Shown here one piece after another: positions 36,782-44,336 of a stretch of DNA of 62,617 bases (positions are counted from its first letter, which is position 1; each line of letters starts with the position of its first letter). The notes beneath the pieces were generated by a model. It saw only the letters and a program-made list of their open reading frames with translations. It was not told the DNA's origin and made no database searches. Where the stretch lies: positions 1 to 62,617 of the forward strand of contig CACORD010000003.1 in assembly GCA_902629535.1 (NCBI GenBank). The letters are read 5' to 3'. Both the position numbers and the translations under genes were made by a program. Origin of the DNA: an uncultured Pelagibacteraceae bacterium (GTDB lineage: Bacteria > Pseudomonadota > Alphaproteobacteria > Pelagibacterales > Pelagibacteraceae).

Positions 36782-37672
36782 ATGTCTGTAATAATTCACA
36801 AAGATACAAAAATAATTATTCAAGGCTTCACAGGAAAAATGGGAACTTTCCATGCTGAAGAGATGATTAAATATGGTTCAAATGTAGTAGGTGGTGTTAC
36901 ACCCGGTAAAGGTGGCCAAAAACATTTAGATAGACCTGTCTTTGATACTGTTAAAGATGCTGTAAAAAATACTGGAGCAACAGCATCAATATTGTTTGTG
37001 CCACCAGCTTTTGCAGCAGACTCTGCAATGGAGGCAGCTGATGCGGGAATTAAAACTTGTGTAGCTATAGTAGACGGTATTCCATCACACGATATGATTA
37101 AGATCAAAAGATATATGAGAAGATATTCAAGAACTGAAAAAATGACATTGGTTGGACCTAATTGTGCTGGAATTATTAGCCCAGGGAAATCAATGTTAGG
37201 AATAATGCCTGGTCACATTTATAAGGAAGGAAGAGTTGGAATTATAAGTCGATCTGGAACATTAGGATATGAAGCAGCACAACAATTAAAGAATTTAAAT
37301 ATAGGAATTTCAACAAGTGTTGGTATTGGTGGAGATCCTATTAATGGAAGTTCATTTAGAGATATAATTGAAAAATTTGAGACTGATGATGAAACTGACG
37401 TGATTTTAATGATTGGAGAAATTGGTGGCCCCCAAGAAGTTGCTGCAGGTGAGTTTGCAAAAGAGAACATGAAAAAACCTGTAATTGGATATATTGCCGG
37501 ATTAACCGCACCCAAAGGAAGAGTTATGGGTCATGCAGGTGCAATAGTTTCAGCTTATGGAGAAAGCGCAATAGAGAAAGTCGAGATTTTAAAGGAATGT
37601 GGAGTAACTATATCAAAAAATCCATCTGTGATGGGAGATACTGTTAAGTCAGTCCTGGAAAAATCTAAATGA
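36782..37672 (+). CDS. mtkB: Malate-CoA ligase alpha subunit
   Basis: CoA-binding, phosphohistidine-forming partner of MtkA. It has 296 residues. The N-terminal CoA domain opens IIIQGFTGKMGTFHAEEMI with YGSNVVGGVTPGKGG. VGPNCAGIISPGKSMLGIMP and IGEIGGPQEV follow. The phosphorylated His is His251 in MGHAGAIVSA. It starts one base after mtkA and overlaps the HIT gene start (ATGA). Confidence 0.88.
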   Translation: MSVIIHKDTKIIIQGFTGKMGTFHAEEMIKYGSNVVGGVTPGKGGQKHLDRPVFDTVKDAVKNTGATASILFVPPAFAADSAMEAADAGIKTCVAIVDGIPSHDMIKIKRYMRRYSRTEKMTLVGPNCAGIISPGKSMLGIMPGHIYKEGRVGIISRSGTLGYEAAQQLKNLNIGISTSVGIGGDPINGSSFRDIIEKFETDDETDVILMIGEIGGPQEVAAGEFAKENMKKPVIGYIAGLTAPKGRVMGHAGAIVSAYGESAIEKVEILKECGVTISKNPSVMGDTVKSVLEKSK

Positions 37673-38034
37673 TTTACGATGAAAATAATATTTTTGCTAA
37701 AATTTTACGTGGAGAAATTCCATGTAACAAAATTTATGAAGATGAGTTTGTTTTATCATTTTATGATATTAACCCACAAAAAAAAATTCATGCCCTAGTA
37801 ATACCTAAAGGGAAATATATTGATCTTGATCATTTTAGCGAAAAAGCATCTTCAGAGGAAATGGTTGGTTTGTTAAAAGGTATAAACATAGTTACAAAAA
37901 AACTTGGAATATCAGTAGATACAGGCAAAGGTTATAGAGCTTTAGCAAATATTTCTGAACATGGGGGTCAAGAAGTGCCTCATTTGCATTTTCATTTGTT
38001 TGGGGGTGAAAAAGTCGGTAAGATGGTGGAGTGA
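37669..38034 (+). CDS. HIT-family nucleotide hydrolase/transferase
   Basis: 121-residue HIT protein of the HinT-like branch, which hydrolyses nucleoside phosphoramidates in model systems. The histidine triad is VPHLHFHLF (His105, 107, 109). FAKILRGEIPCNKIYEDE and LVIPKGKYIDLDH are standard opening elements. The natural substrate is unknown. Coupled by 4-base overlaps to mtkB upstream and the GNAT gene downstream. Confidence 0.95.
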   Translation: MIYDENNIFAKILRGEIPCNKIYEDEFVLSFYDINPQKKIHALVIPKGKYIDLDHFSEKASSEEMVGLLKGINIVTKKLGISVDTGKGYRALANISEHGGQEVPHLHFHLFGGEKVGKMVE

Positions 38035-38534
38035 GCACTAAAGTTGAAAGAAATTACTTAGAAATCAATTCACTTCAAGACTTAAAAAAATCAAAATTTT
38101 CTCCAGATGACTGCTTAATTGATCTTAGTGATCCAACAGATTTTCAAATAAATAAGTTTTTTTATAAAAATATTGGCAAAGAACATCGATGGACGGATCG
38201 ATTAGTTTGGACAGATAAACAGTGGATGGAATATATTTCTGATCAAAAGGTAAAAACTTATATTCTTAAAAAAGCAAATGATATTGCTGGTTATTTTGAA
38301 CTAATTTTTCACCAGGAAAAAAAGGAGACAGAAATTGCTTATTTAGGTTTGCTTAAAGAATATCAAAATAAAAAATTAGGTTCGTTTCTTCTAACTTCAG
38401 CTATTAAAAACTCTTTTTTAAACACTACCAAGCGAGTGTGGGTGCACACATGTTCTTTAGATCATAAACATGCTTTAAATAATTACATTTCAAGGGGTAT
38501 GAGAGTTTATAAAACCGAGTCGATTTTAATTTAA
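38031..38534 (+). CDS. GNAT-family N-acetyltransferase
   Basis: 167 residues, GTG start in a GTGA overlap with the HIT gene. The acetyl-CoA binding region is GLLKEYQNKKLGSFLLTSAI (motif A-like), with a C-terminal NYISRGMRVYKTE strand. EIAYLGL precedes it. The opening 50 residues are variable. The acceptor amine is unknown. Its stop and that of lolA are the same TTAA (38531-38534). Confidence 0.82.
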   Translation: MSTKVERNYLEINSLQDLKKSKFSPDDCLIDLSDPTDFQINKFFYKNIGKEHRWTDRLVWTDKQWMEYISDQKVKTYILKKANDIAGYFELIFHQEKKETEIAYLGLLKEYQNKKLGSFLLTSAIKNSFLNTTKRVWVHTCSLDHKHALNNYISRGMRVYKTESILI

Positions 38535-39079
38535 TTTTGTTTAGGCAGAATAAATAAACTGTTATCTAATTTTTGGTTTTTTTTAACAGAAGCTAAGAAG
38601 GTGATACTAAGATTTTGATAGATATCGGTAGTTTGCCATCCTATTAGATTAAGAGTTTTATAATCAAAGAATATATTTACTTGAAAATCAGCTTCAGAAA
38701 ATTGAAAATTTACAAATTTATTATCTAAGATTCTTTCATTTAAACTCTTGATTTTATTCACTAAAAAATTTCTATTAAGTATTAAATTTAATGGTGTTCT
38801 TTCAAGCGGATAAAGATAATAACTATTTGTAGTTTTTATAACTATTGACTTTCCATTAGAAACTAAAATTTTATTATTTTTCAAATTATATCTACAAAAA
38901 ATTTTTTTAGGGTATGATAATGCACAATAGCCATTTTCAGTTTTGCCATTGACATTTTGCTCGAAATTAAATGTTAAATTTTCAGTAGCTTTTAAATTTT
39001 GAACTATCTTTTCTTTGATAGATGCTGAGGCATCAACGATTGAAAAAAATAAATATAAAATTATTAATTTGTTTCTCAT
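38531..39079 (-). CDS. lolA: Outer-membrane lipoprotein carrier LolA
   Basis: Periplasmic chaperone shuttling lipoproteins from LolCDE to the outer membrane. It has 182 residues with a signal peptide (about 1-19, ending DASA). The half-barrel pattern includes NLTFNFEQNVNGKTENGYCAL, YPKKIFCRYN and a YLYPLERTPLNLIL stretch typical of alphaproteobacterial LolA. It overlaps ftsK by one base; the ftsK-lolA pairing is common and supports the call. Confidence 0.9.
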   Translation of the reverse strand: MRNKLIILYLFFSIVDASASIKEKIVQNLKATENLTFNFEQNVNGKTENGYCALSYPKKIFCRYNLKNNKILVSNGKSIVIKTTNSYYLYPLERTPLNLILNRNFLVNKIKSLNERILDNKFVNFQFSEADFQVNIFFDYKTLNLIGWQTTDIYQNLSITFLASVKKNQKLDNSLFILPKQN

Positions 39080-41166
39080 TAAAGAACATCACGTTTTCCA
39101 ACATGATTAGCCTTGCTCACAACTCCTTCTGCTTCCATCATATCAATAATTCTTGCTGCACGATTATATCCAATTTGAAGTTTCCTCTGTAAAAAAGATG
39201 TAGATGCTTTGCCTTCAGATTTAATTATTTCTAGTGCAGTTTGATAAAGTTCATCTTTATCGTTAAGATTTTTTGAGCTATCTCCAATTTCCTTTTCATC
39301 GGCAAAATTTAAGATTTCATCAACATAATCAGGTTCTGCTTGAGATCTCAGAGAATTATTAATTTTTTCGATCTCATTATCAGATACAAATGGAGCATGT
39401 ATTCTTATAATTCTATTAGCTGACGACATATAAAGCATGTCACCCTTTCCTAATAATTGTTCAGCACCCTGTTCTCCTAAAATTGTTCTACTGTCTATTT
39501 TAGAAGTTACTTGGAATGATATACGAGTAGGAAAATTTGCTTTTATAGTGCCCGTTATAACATCGACGCTTGGTCTTTGAGTAGCCATGATAATGTGTAT
39601 ACCTGCAGCTCTAGCCATTTGTGACAATTTTTGGATATAATTTTCAATTTCTTTTCCAGCCACTAGCATCAAATCTGACATCTCATCAACCACGACAACT
39701 ATGTAAGGCATTGGAAGTTTGTGCTTGGTATTATATCCATCAATGTTTCTCACACCCTCCCTAGTCATTAATCTATATCTACTCTCCATTTCTTTAACTA
39801 CCCAACCCAAAACTGAAGCAGCTTTTTTAGCTTCAGTAATTACTGGACATAATAAATGAGGGACTCCTTCATAAGTTGATAGTTCTAACATTTTAGGATC
39901 TATTAAAATAAATTTACATTTCTCTGGAGTGTGTCTGTAAAGAAGAGATAATATAATTGTATTTATACAAACAGATTTTCCTGATCCAGTTGTTCCTGCA
40001 ATCAGCAAGTGAGGCATTGATGATAAGTCTCCCACTATTGGATTACCAGAAATACTTTTACCTAACGCAATAGGTAATTTTACATCTTTTTTTTTAAAAT
40101 CAGAGTTATTTAAAATTTCACTCAAATATACATTTTCTCTAGCAGTATTTGGGAGTTCAATTCCCACTGTATTACTACCAGGAATAGTAGAAATTCTTGC
40201 CGACTCTGAGCTCGTATTTCTAGCTATGTCATCTGAAAGATTAATTATCTTTGATACTTTTACTCCAGCCGCAGGCTCAAATTCATTTAGAGTAACTACT
40301 GGTCCATGACTGATTTTTTTTATTTTTCCGTTTACACCAAAATCTAACAATATTTTTTCTAAAAAATCTGGATCGCTGAATTGATTTTTTTCTGAATTCT
40401 CTCTTTCCTTTTTTGAAGGAACTTTGAGTAAATCTAAAGATGGTAAATTAAATTTTAATTTATCCCTTTTATTTATCTCTTCAGCTTTAATAAAAGGTAA
40501 GTCTTCTTGAATTAAGTTTTTAATTTCTTCTTGTGGAATATACTCATTAATTACTTCACTTTTATCCGTATAGTTTTTTTGTTTTTTATTTAAATATGAC
40601 TTAATTTTTTTAAAGAAAATAAAAGTTTTATTCAGTCTAAAATTAATACTTAATAAGAAAAGTACTGAAATTAAAATGATTAAGAAATAGTAAGATATAA
40701 TTTCATTAAAATTAATTAAACTTTTGAATATATTGTCACTTAGATAGGTTCCAATAAAACCTCCATTACCATTAATGAATAGAGCAAAAGCAGTGTTATA
40801 AAAATAACTAAAAAAAAGAGAGCCAAATAGTAGATATAATATCGAATAAAAAGTATTCTCAATTATTAAAAAAAAATCTTGATTTGAAAAGATGTTTATA
40901 CCTGTGAAAATTAGTGTAAACGAGAATAAAAAAGATGTTAATCCGACAGATTGAAAAAAAAGGTCTGAAATATAACTCCCTCTAAAACCTAACCAATTTT
41001 TAATTTCCATATTTTCTGGAAATATAAAATTTGGATCTTCTGGTGAATAAGAAATTAAAGAAACAAATAGGAGTAAACCAGATATAGAGATTAAAACACC
41101 AAATATTTCAGATAATCTTTTTGCAATAAAAACAAAAGCTGAATTAATGATTTTATTTATATTCAT
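39079..41166 (-). CDS. ftsK: DNA translocase FtsK
   Basis: Septal DNA pump that clears and resolves chromosome termini at division. It has 695 residues, short for FtsK because the linker is compact. N-terminal membrane segments lie within about 15-180, with a charged linker at about 180-290. The motor domain has Walker A GTTGSGKS (391-398), ILIDPKMLELS, Walker B VVVVDEMSDLM and ATQRPSVDVITG. The C-terminal gamma winged helix (SFLQRKLQIGYNRAARIIDM) recognises polar DNA motifs. It is leftward with lolA. Confidence 0.97.
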   Translation of the reverse strand: MNINKIINSAFVFIAKRLSEIFGVLISISGLLLFVSLISYSPEDPNFIFPENMEIKNWLGFRGSYISDLFFQSVGLTSFLFSFTLIFTGINIFSNQDFFLIIENTFYSILYLLFGSLFFSYFYNTAFALFINGNGGFIGTYLSDNIFKSLINFNEIISYYFLIILISVLFLLSINFRLNKTFIFFKKIKSYLNKKQKNYTDKSEVINEYIPQEEIKNLIQEDLPFIKAEEINKRDKLKFNLPSLDLLKVPSKKERENSEKNQFSDPDFLEKILLDFGVNGKIKKISHGPVVTLNEFEPAAGVKVSKIINLSDDIARNTSSESARISTIPGSNTVGIELPNTARENVYLSEILNNSDFKKKDVKLPIALGKSISGNPIVGDLSSMPHLLIAGTTGSGKSVCINTIILSLLYRHTPEKCKFILIDPKMLELSTYEGVPHLLCPVITEAKKAASVLGWVVKEMESRYRLMTREGVRNIDGYNTKHKLPMPYIVVVVDEMSDLMLVAGKEIENYIQKLSQMARAAGIHIIMATQRPSVDVITGTIKANFPTRISFQVTSKIDSRTILGEQGAEQLLGKGDMLYMSSANRIIRIHAPFVSDNEIEKINNSLRSQAEPDYVDEILNFADEKEIGDSSKNLNDKDELYQTALEIIKSEGKASTSFLQRKLQIGYNRAARIIDMMEAEGVVSKANHVGKRDVL

Positions 41167-41228
41167 ATAACTGAATCAAATTAATCACTTTGTATCATCT
41201 AATTTTTCTTGTTAAAATTAAATTTATT

Positions 41229-42311
41229 ATGAAAATTTGTATAATTGGAAACAGCTTAACTAGCTTAACTTTGGCAAAAGCGTTAGTTAATAAAGAGATA
41301 TTTGTTGATATTTTTTACAAAAATAAAAATATTAACCTCGATAAAACTCGTACTATTGGAATTTCTAAGTCAAATATAAATTTTTTTAATAATAATATTT
41401 CAAAAATTAATAAAATTTTATGGCCAATAAAAAAGATAAAAATTTTTTCTGAAAACTCAGGGGAAAAAGAATTAATTGGATTTGAAGAGCCAAACAACCA
41501 TCTCTTTTCAATTATCAATAATTTTCGTCTATATAGTCAATTAAATTCTGAATTAAATAAAATCAAGTACTACAAAGCAAAAAAAGACGTTCCGTTTAAA
41601 AAATTAATTAACCTTGATTATGACCTAATTATAAATTGTGATCCTAATCATTCAATTACAAAAAAATTTTTCTCAAAAAAATTTGAAAAAAAATATGATA
41701 GTTATGCCTTTACAACAATTGTTGAACATAAAAATTTAGTACTTAATAATACTGCAATTCAAATTTTTACAAAAAAAGGCCCTATGGCCTTTTTACCGAT
41801 TTCAAAAAATAAAACTTCAATTGTTTATTCTATGAGGACTCAAGACGATGAACCAAATTTAGATATAAACAAGCTTATCAACAAGTTTAATTCAAATTTT
41901 GAAATTAAAAAGATCAATAGAATTTCAAAATTTGAATTAAAATCATTTAGTCTAAGAAATTATTATAAATCAAATATATTAGCTTTCGGCGATCTATTGC
42001 ATAAACTTCATCCATTGGCTGGTCAAGGTTTTAACATGTCCTTAAGGGATATAAAAAAATTATTGGATGTAATTGATAAAAGGATAGAACTTGGTTTGGC
42101 TCTAGATCAAAGTGTATGTATTGAATTTCAAAATAAAACAAAAACTGGAAATTTTGTTTTTTCTGAGGGAATAGATTTCATTTATGAGTATTTTAATTCT
42201 GAAAATAAAATCAAGAATAATTTGATAGATACGTCTATAAAATACATCGGAAAAAATAAATATATAAACGACTATTTTAAAAAAATAGCAGACGAAGGTT
42301 TACAAGTTTAA
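41229..42311 (+). CDS. UbiH/UbiF-type FAD-dependent hydroxylase
   Basis: Predicted flavin monooxygenase of ubiquinone synthesis, 360 residues from the ATG at 41229 (the upstream ATG at 41190 adds an unlikely extension). The C-terminal FAD motif is canonical: FGDLLHKLHPLAGQGFNMSL. The NLDKTRTIGIS segment matches the family DxR region. The N-terminal dinucleotide loop reads GNSLTS where GxGxxG is expected, so two glycines are replaced by Ser. Which ring position it hydroxylates is undetermined. Confidence 0.82.
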   Translation: MKICIIGNSLTSLTLAKALVNKEIFVDIFYKNKNINLDKTRTIGISKSNINFFNNNISKINKILWPIKKIKIFSENSGEKELIGFEEPNNHLFSIINNFRLYSQLNSELNKIKYYKAKKDVPFKKLINLDYDLIINCDPNHSITKKFFSKKFEKKYDSYAFTTIVEHKNLVLNNTAIQIFTKKGPMAFLPISKNKTSIVYSMRTQDDEPNLDINKLINKFNSNFEIKKINRISKFELKSFSLRNYYKSNILAFGDLLHKLHPLAGQGFNMSLRDIKKLLDVIDKRIELGLALDQSVCIEFQNKTKTGNFVFSEGIDFIYEYFNSENKIKNNLIDTSIKYIGKNKYINDYFKKIADEGLQV

Positions 42312-42312
42312 T

Positions 42313-42954
42313 TTACTGTAGAGTTGTGTTTTCGAATTCATCGTAAGTGTAAGTATTTAATATCTCTGCAATTTTAGTTTTTCTTGTATTTAAATTTTTG
42401 GCTTCCAGTAGAACTTGTTTTTCTTCTAAACTAAACGGTGAGGTCATTGCTAGAGCATTTATTGTTTCATCTAAACTTTGTTTTTCTAATGCTCTCCAAT
42501 TTATTATGAAACCTCTCCTCTCAAACAATGTTTTAAAATCTTTAAAGATTAGTTCTAAATCTGAAAATTTAAGGTCCTCTTTTTTTTCACCTAAATCATG
42601 TAAAAAATTATCATAATTTATTTCAACCTCTCTGTATTTGTTACCTGAGTTTATTTCCTTTTTGATCTCAAATCTGATTACTCCTTTTAATTCGATAAGA
42701 TATCTACCGTCGCTTGTTTCTTTAAAGCTAGTTATTTTACCTAAGCAACCGATTTTATGAAGTACAGGAATTTTTGAATTATCTAAATTTTTTAAAGTTT
42801 TTGGTTGCACCATCCCAATAAATTTATTTGATTTCATACTGTCATTAACCATTTCCACATATCTAGGTTCAAAAATGTTTAAAGGCACTGTAGTTTTTGG
42901 AAAAATGATAAAATTACTCAGTGGAAAAATAGGTATTTTTTTTGGGAGATCCAT
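42313..42954 (-). CDS. LON-substrate-binding-domain protein
   Basis: 213-residue stand-alone homologue of the N-terminal domain of Lon protease, without ATPase or peptidase. It opens IPIFPLSNFIIFPKTTVPLN and IFEPRYVEMV, the family signature. GMVQP and GCLGKITSFKETSDGRYLI follow, then helices. It is assumed to bind proteins; the role is unknown. Its stop lies two bases from that of the converging hydroxylase gene. Confidence 0.92.
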   Translation of the reverse strand: MDLPKKIPIFPLSNFIIFPKTTVPLNIFEPRYVEMVNDSMKSNKFIGMVQPKTLKNLDNSKIPVLHKIGCLGKITSFKETSDGRYLIELKGVIRFEIKKEINSGNKYREVEINYDNFLHDLGEKKEDLKFSDLELIFKDFKTLFERRGFIINWRALEKQSLDETINALAMTSPFSLEEKQVLLEAKNLNTRKTKIAEILNTYTYDEFENTTLQ

Positions 42955-43007
42955 AATTTTATTAACTATATAATATAAATTATATTAATTTTTAAAAGAT
43001 TAAATAA

Positions 43008-43859
43008 ATGATAATTTGGCTTTCATCTTACCCTAAAAATGGAAACACCTGGTTAAGAGCATTAATAAGTGCTTATTATTACTCTGATGATGGTTTTTTT
43101 ACAGGAGATCGAAACTTACAAAATATTCAACAATTCCCAGTAAAAAAAAGTCTTGAAGGTTTCAATTTTGATCTAAGTAAACCTGGTGATAGTGCAAGAT
43201 ATTGGATTCCTGCTCAAGAAAAAATGAACATGGATAAAAAGGTAAAATTTTTAAAAACTCATAGCGCTCTAGTAAAATTAGGTCAAAATGATTTTACAAA
43301 TAAAAAAAATACACTTGGTTGTATATATATTGTTCGAGATCCAAGAAATGTTCTAGACTCTATGTCTAGGCATTTCCAAATAGATCATGATAAAGCTTTG
43401 AATGTGATGCAAGATGAAAAAAATTTTACCTACGATTTTAAAAAAACAAATGATTATAGTGACTATCAATTTATCAGTTCATGGGAAAAAAATTACCAAT
43501 CGTGGAAAAATAATAGAATAATTCCAATCAAATTTTTAAAATATGAGGATTTATTAAAAGAAACTTTTTTTGTATTTAAGGAAATTGTGGAATTCATAGA
43601 TGAGTTAATAAATAATAAAAGTGGTTTTAATAGGGATAAAGCTAAAAATGCAGTTAAAAGCACATCATTTGAAAATCTTAAAAAGATTGAGGAAAATAAA
43701 GGATTTAGCGAGTCAATTATTGCACGTAAAGATAAAAAAATAATACCTTTTTTTCATTTAGGACCTAAAAATGATTGGCAAAAAAATTTTGACAACAAAT
43801 TTATTGAAAAAATAAATAATATTTTTCAAAAAAATTTAGATGAACTGAATTATTTATAA
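43008..43859 (+). CDS. Sulfotransferase-domain protein (copy 2)
   Basis: 283-residue paralogue of the gene at 2827-3669. The 5'-phosphosulfate loop is PKNGNTW (9-15), the candidate catalytic His is in FLKTH (His85), and the 3'-phosphate site is RDPRNVLDS (110-118). The C-terminus keeps the shared FHLGPKNDWQKN block, which in copy 1 is FYQGPENNWKKN. No signal peptide or membrane segment. It stands alone on the plus strand between a LON-domain gene and a tRNA. The acceptor is unknown. Confidence 0.85.
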   Translation: MIIWLSSYPKNGNTWLRALISAYYYSDDGFFTGDRNLQNIQQFPVKKSLEGFNFDLSKPGDSARYWIPAQEKMNMDKKVKFLKTHSALVKLGQNDFTNKKNTLGCIYIVRDPRNVLDSMSRHFQIDHDKALNVMQDEKNFTYDFKKTNDYSDYQFISSWEKNYQSWKNNRIIPIKFLKYEDLLKETFFVFKEIVEFIDELINNKSGFNRDKAKNAVKSTSFENLKKIEENKGFSESIIARKDKKIIPFFHLGPKNDWQKNFDNKFIEKINNIFQKNLDELNYL

Positions 43860-43869
43860 TTAAAATTTC

Positions 43870-43898
43870 TTGAAATAAGAATTTACATTCTTTATATT
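43870..43898 (+). promoter_or_regulatory. Promoter of tRNA-Gly
   Basis: TTGAAA (43870-43875), a 17-base spacer and TATATT (43893-43898) each match the sigma-70 hexamers at five of six positions. Transcription would begin about 43905, five bases before the mature tRNA. It occupies the 50-base gap after the sulfotransferase gene. This is the best promoter match I found in the window. Confidence 0.6.
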
Positions 43899-43909
43899 AA
43901 TATTGTTTT

Positions 43910-43984
43910 GCGGGCATAGCTCAGTGGTAGAGCGTCTCGTTGCCAACGAGAAGGTCGAGGGTTCGACCCCCTTTGCCCGCTCCA
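43910..43984 (+). tRNA. tRNA-Gly (anticodon GCC), CCA encoded
   Basis: Folds as a complete cloverleaf. The acceptor stem GCGGGCA pairs with TGCCCGC. The D arm has AGCTCAGTGGTAGAGC. The anticodon stem is TCTCG/CGAGA with loop TTGCCAA (anticodon GCC at 43942-43944). The T arm is GAGGGTTCGACCCCC-like. T is the discriminator, and CCA is encoded at 43982-43984. It reads GGC and GGU codons. It is followed 7 bases later by phhB. Confidence 0.98.
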
Positions 43985-43991
43985 TTAAATT

Positions 43992-44336
43992 ATGAATGAT
44001 TTATTAGAAAAAAAATGTGTTCCTTGTGAGGGAGGTGTTAAAGCTTTTGATATTTCTGAAATTCATAAATATCAAAAAAAAGTTGATGGCTGGGATATTA
44101 TTCAAAACGATAAAAAAGTTTATCTTTTAGAAAAGAAATTTGAATTTAAAAATTTTTTAGAAAGTCAAAAATTTGTTAATGAAGTTGGAAAAGTCTCTGA
44201 GGAAGAGGGGCATCATCCAGATATTATTTTTGGATGGGGTTATGCTAAGATTAATATTACAACTCATGCGATAGAGGGTTTATCTGAAAACGATTTTATA
44301 TTAGCTGCTAAAATTGATAATATAATTAATGCATAA
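43992..44336 (+). CDS. phhB: Pterin-4a-carbinolamine dehydratase
   Basis: Recycles pterin cofactor for aromatic hydroxylases; some bacterial members may serve other pterin reactions. It has 114 residues. KFEFKNFLESQKFVNEVGKV leads to the catalytic EGHHPDIIFGWGYAKI (His74, His75, Asp77) and THAIEGLSENDF. No phenylalanine hydroxylase is nearby, so the partner is unknown. The gene starts 7 bases after the tRNA and overlaps purH convergently by 11. Confidence 0.93.
   Translation: MNDLLEKKCVPCEGGVKAFDISEIHKYQKKVDGWDIIQNDKKVYLLEKKFEFKNFLESQKFVNEVGKVSEEEGHHPDIIFGWGYAKINITTHAIEGLSENDFILAAKIDNIINA

Noticed and set aside
35620..37672. mtkAB as ordinary succinyl-CoA synthetase (sucCD)
   Set aside because: Sequence blocks resemble malate thiokinase and the genes are coupled to malyl-CoA lyase; the possibility is kept as an alternative, not the main call.
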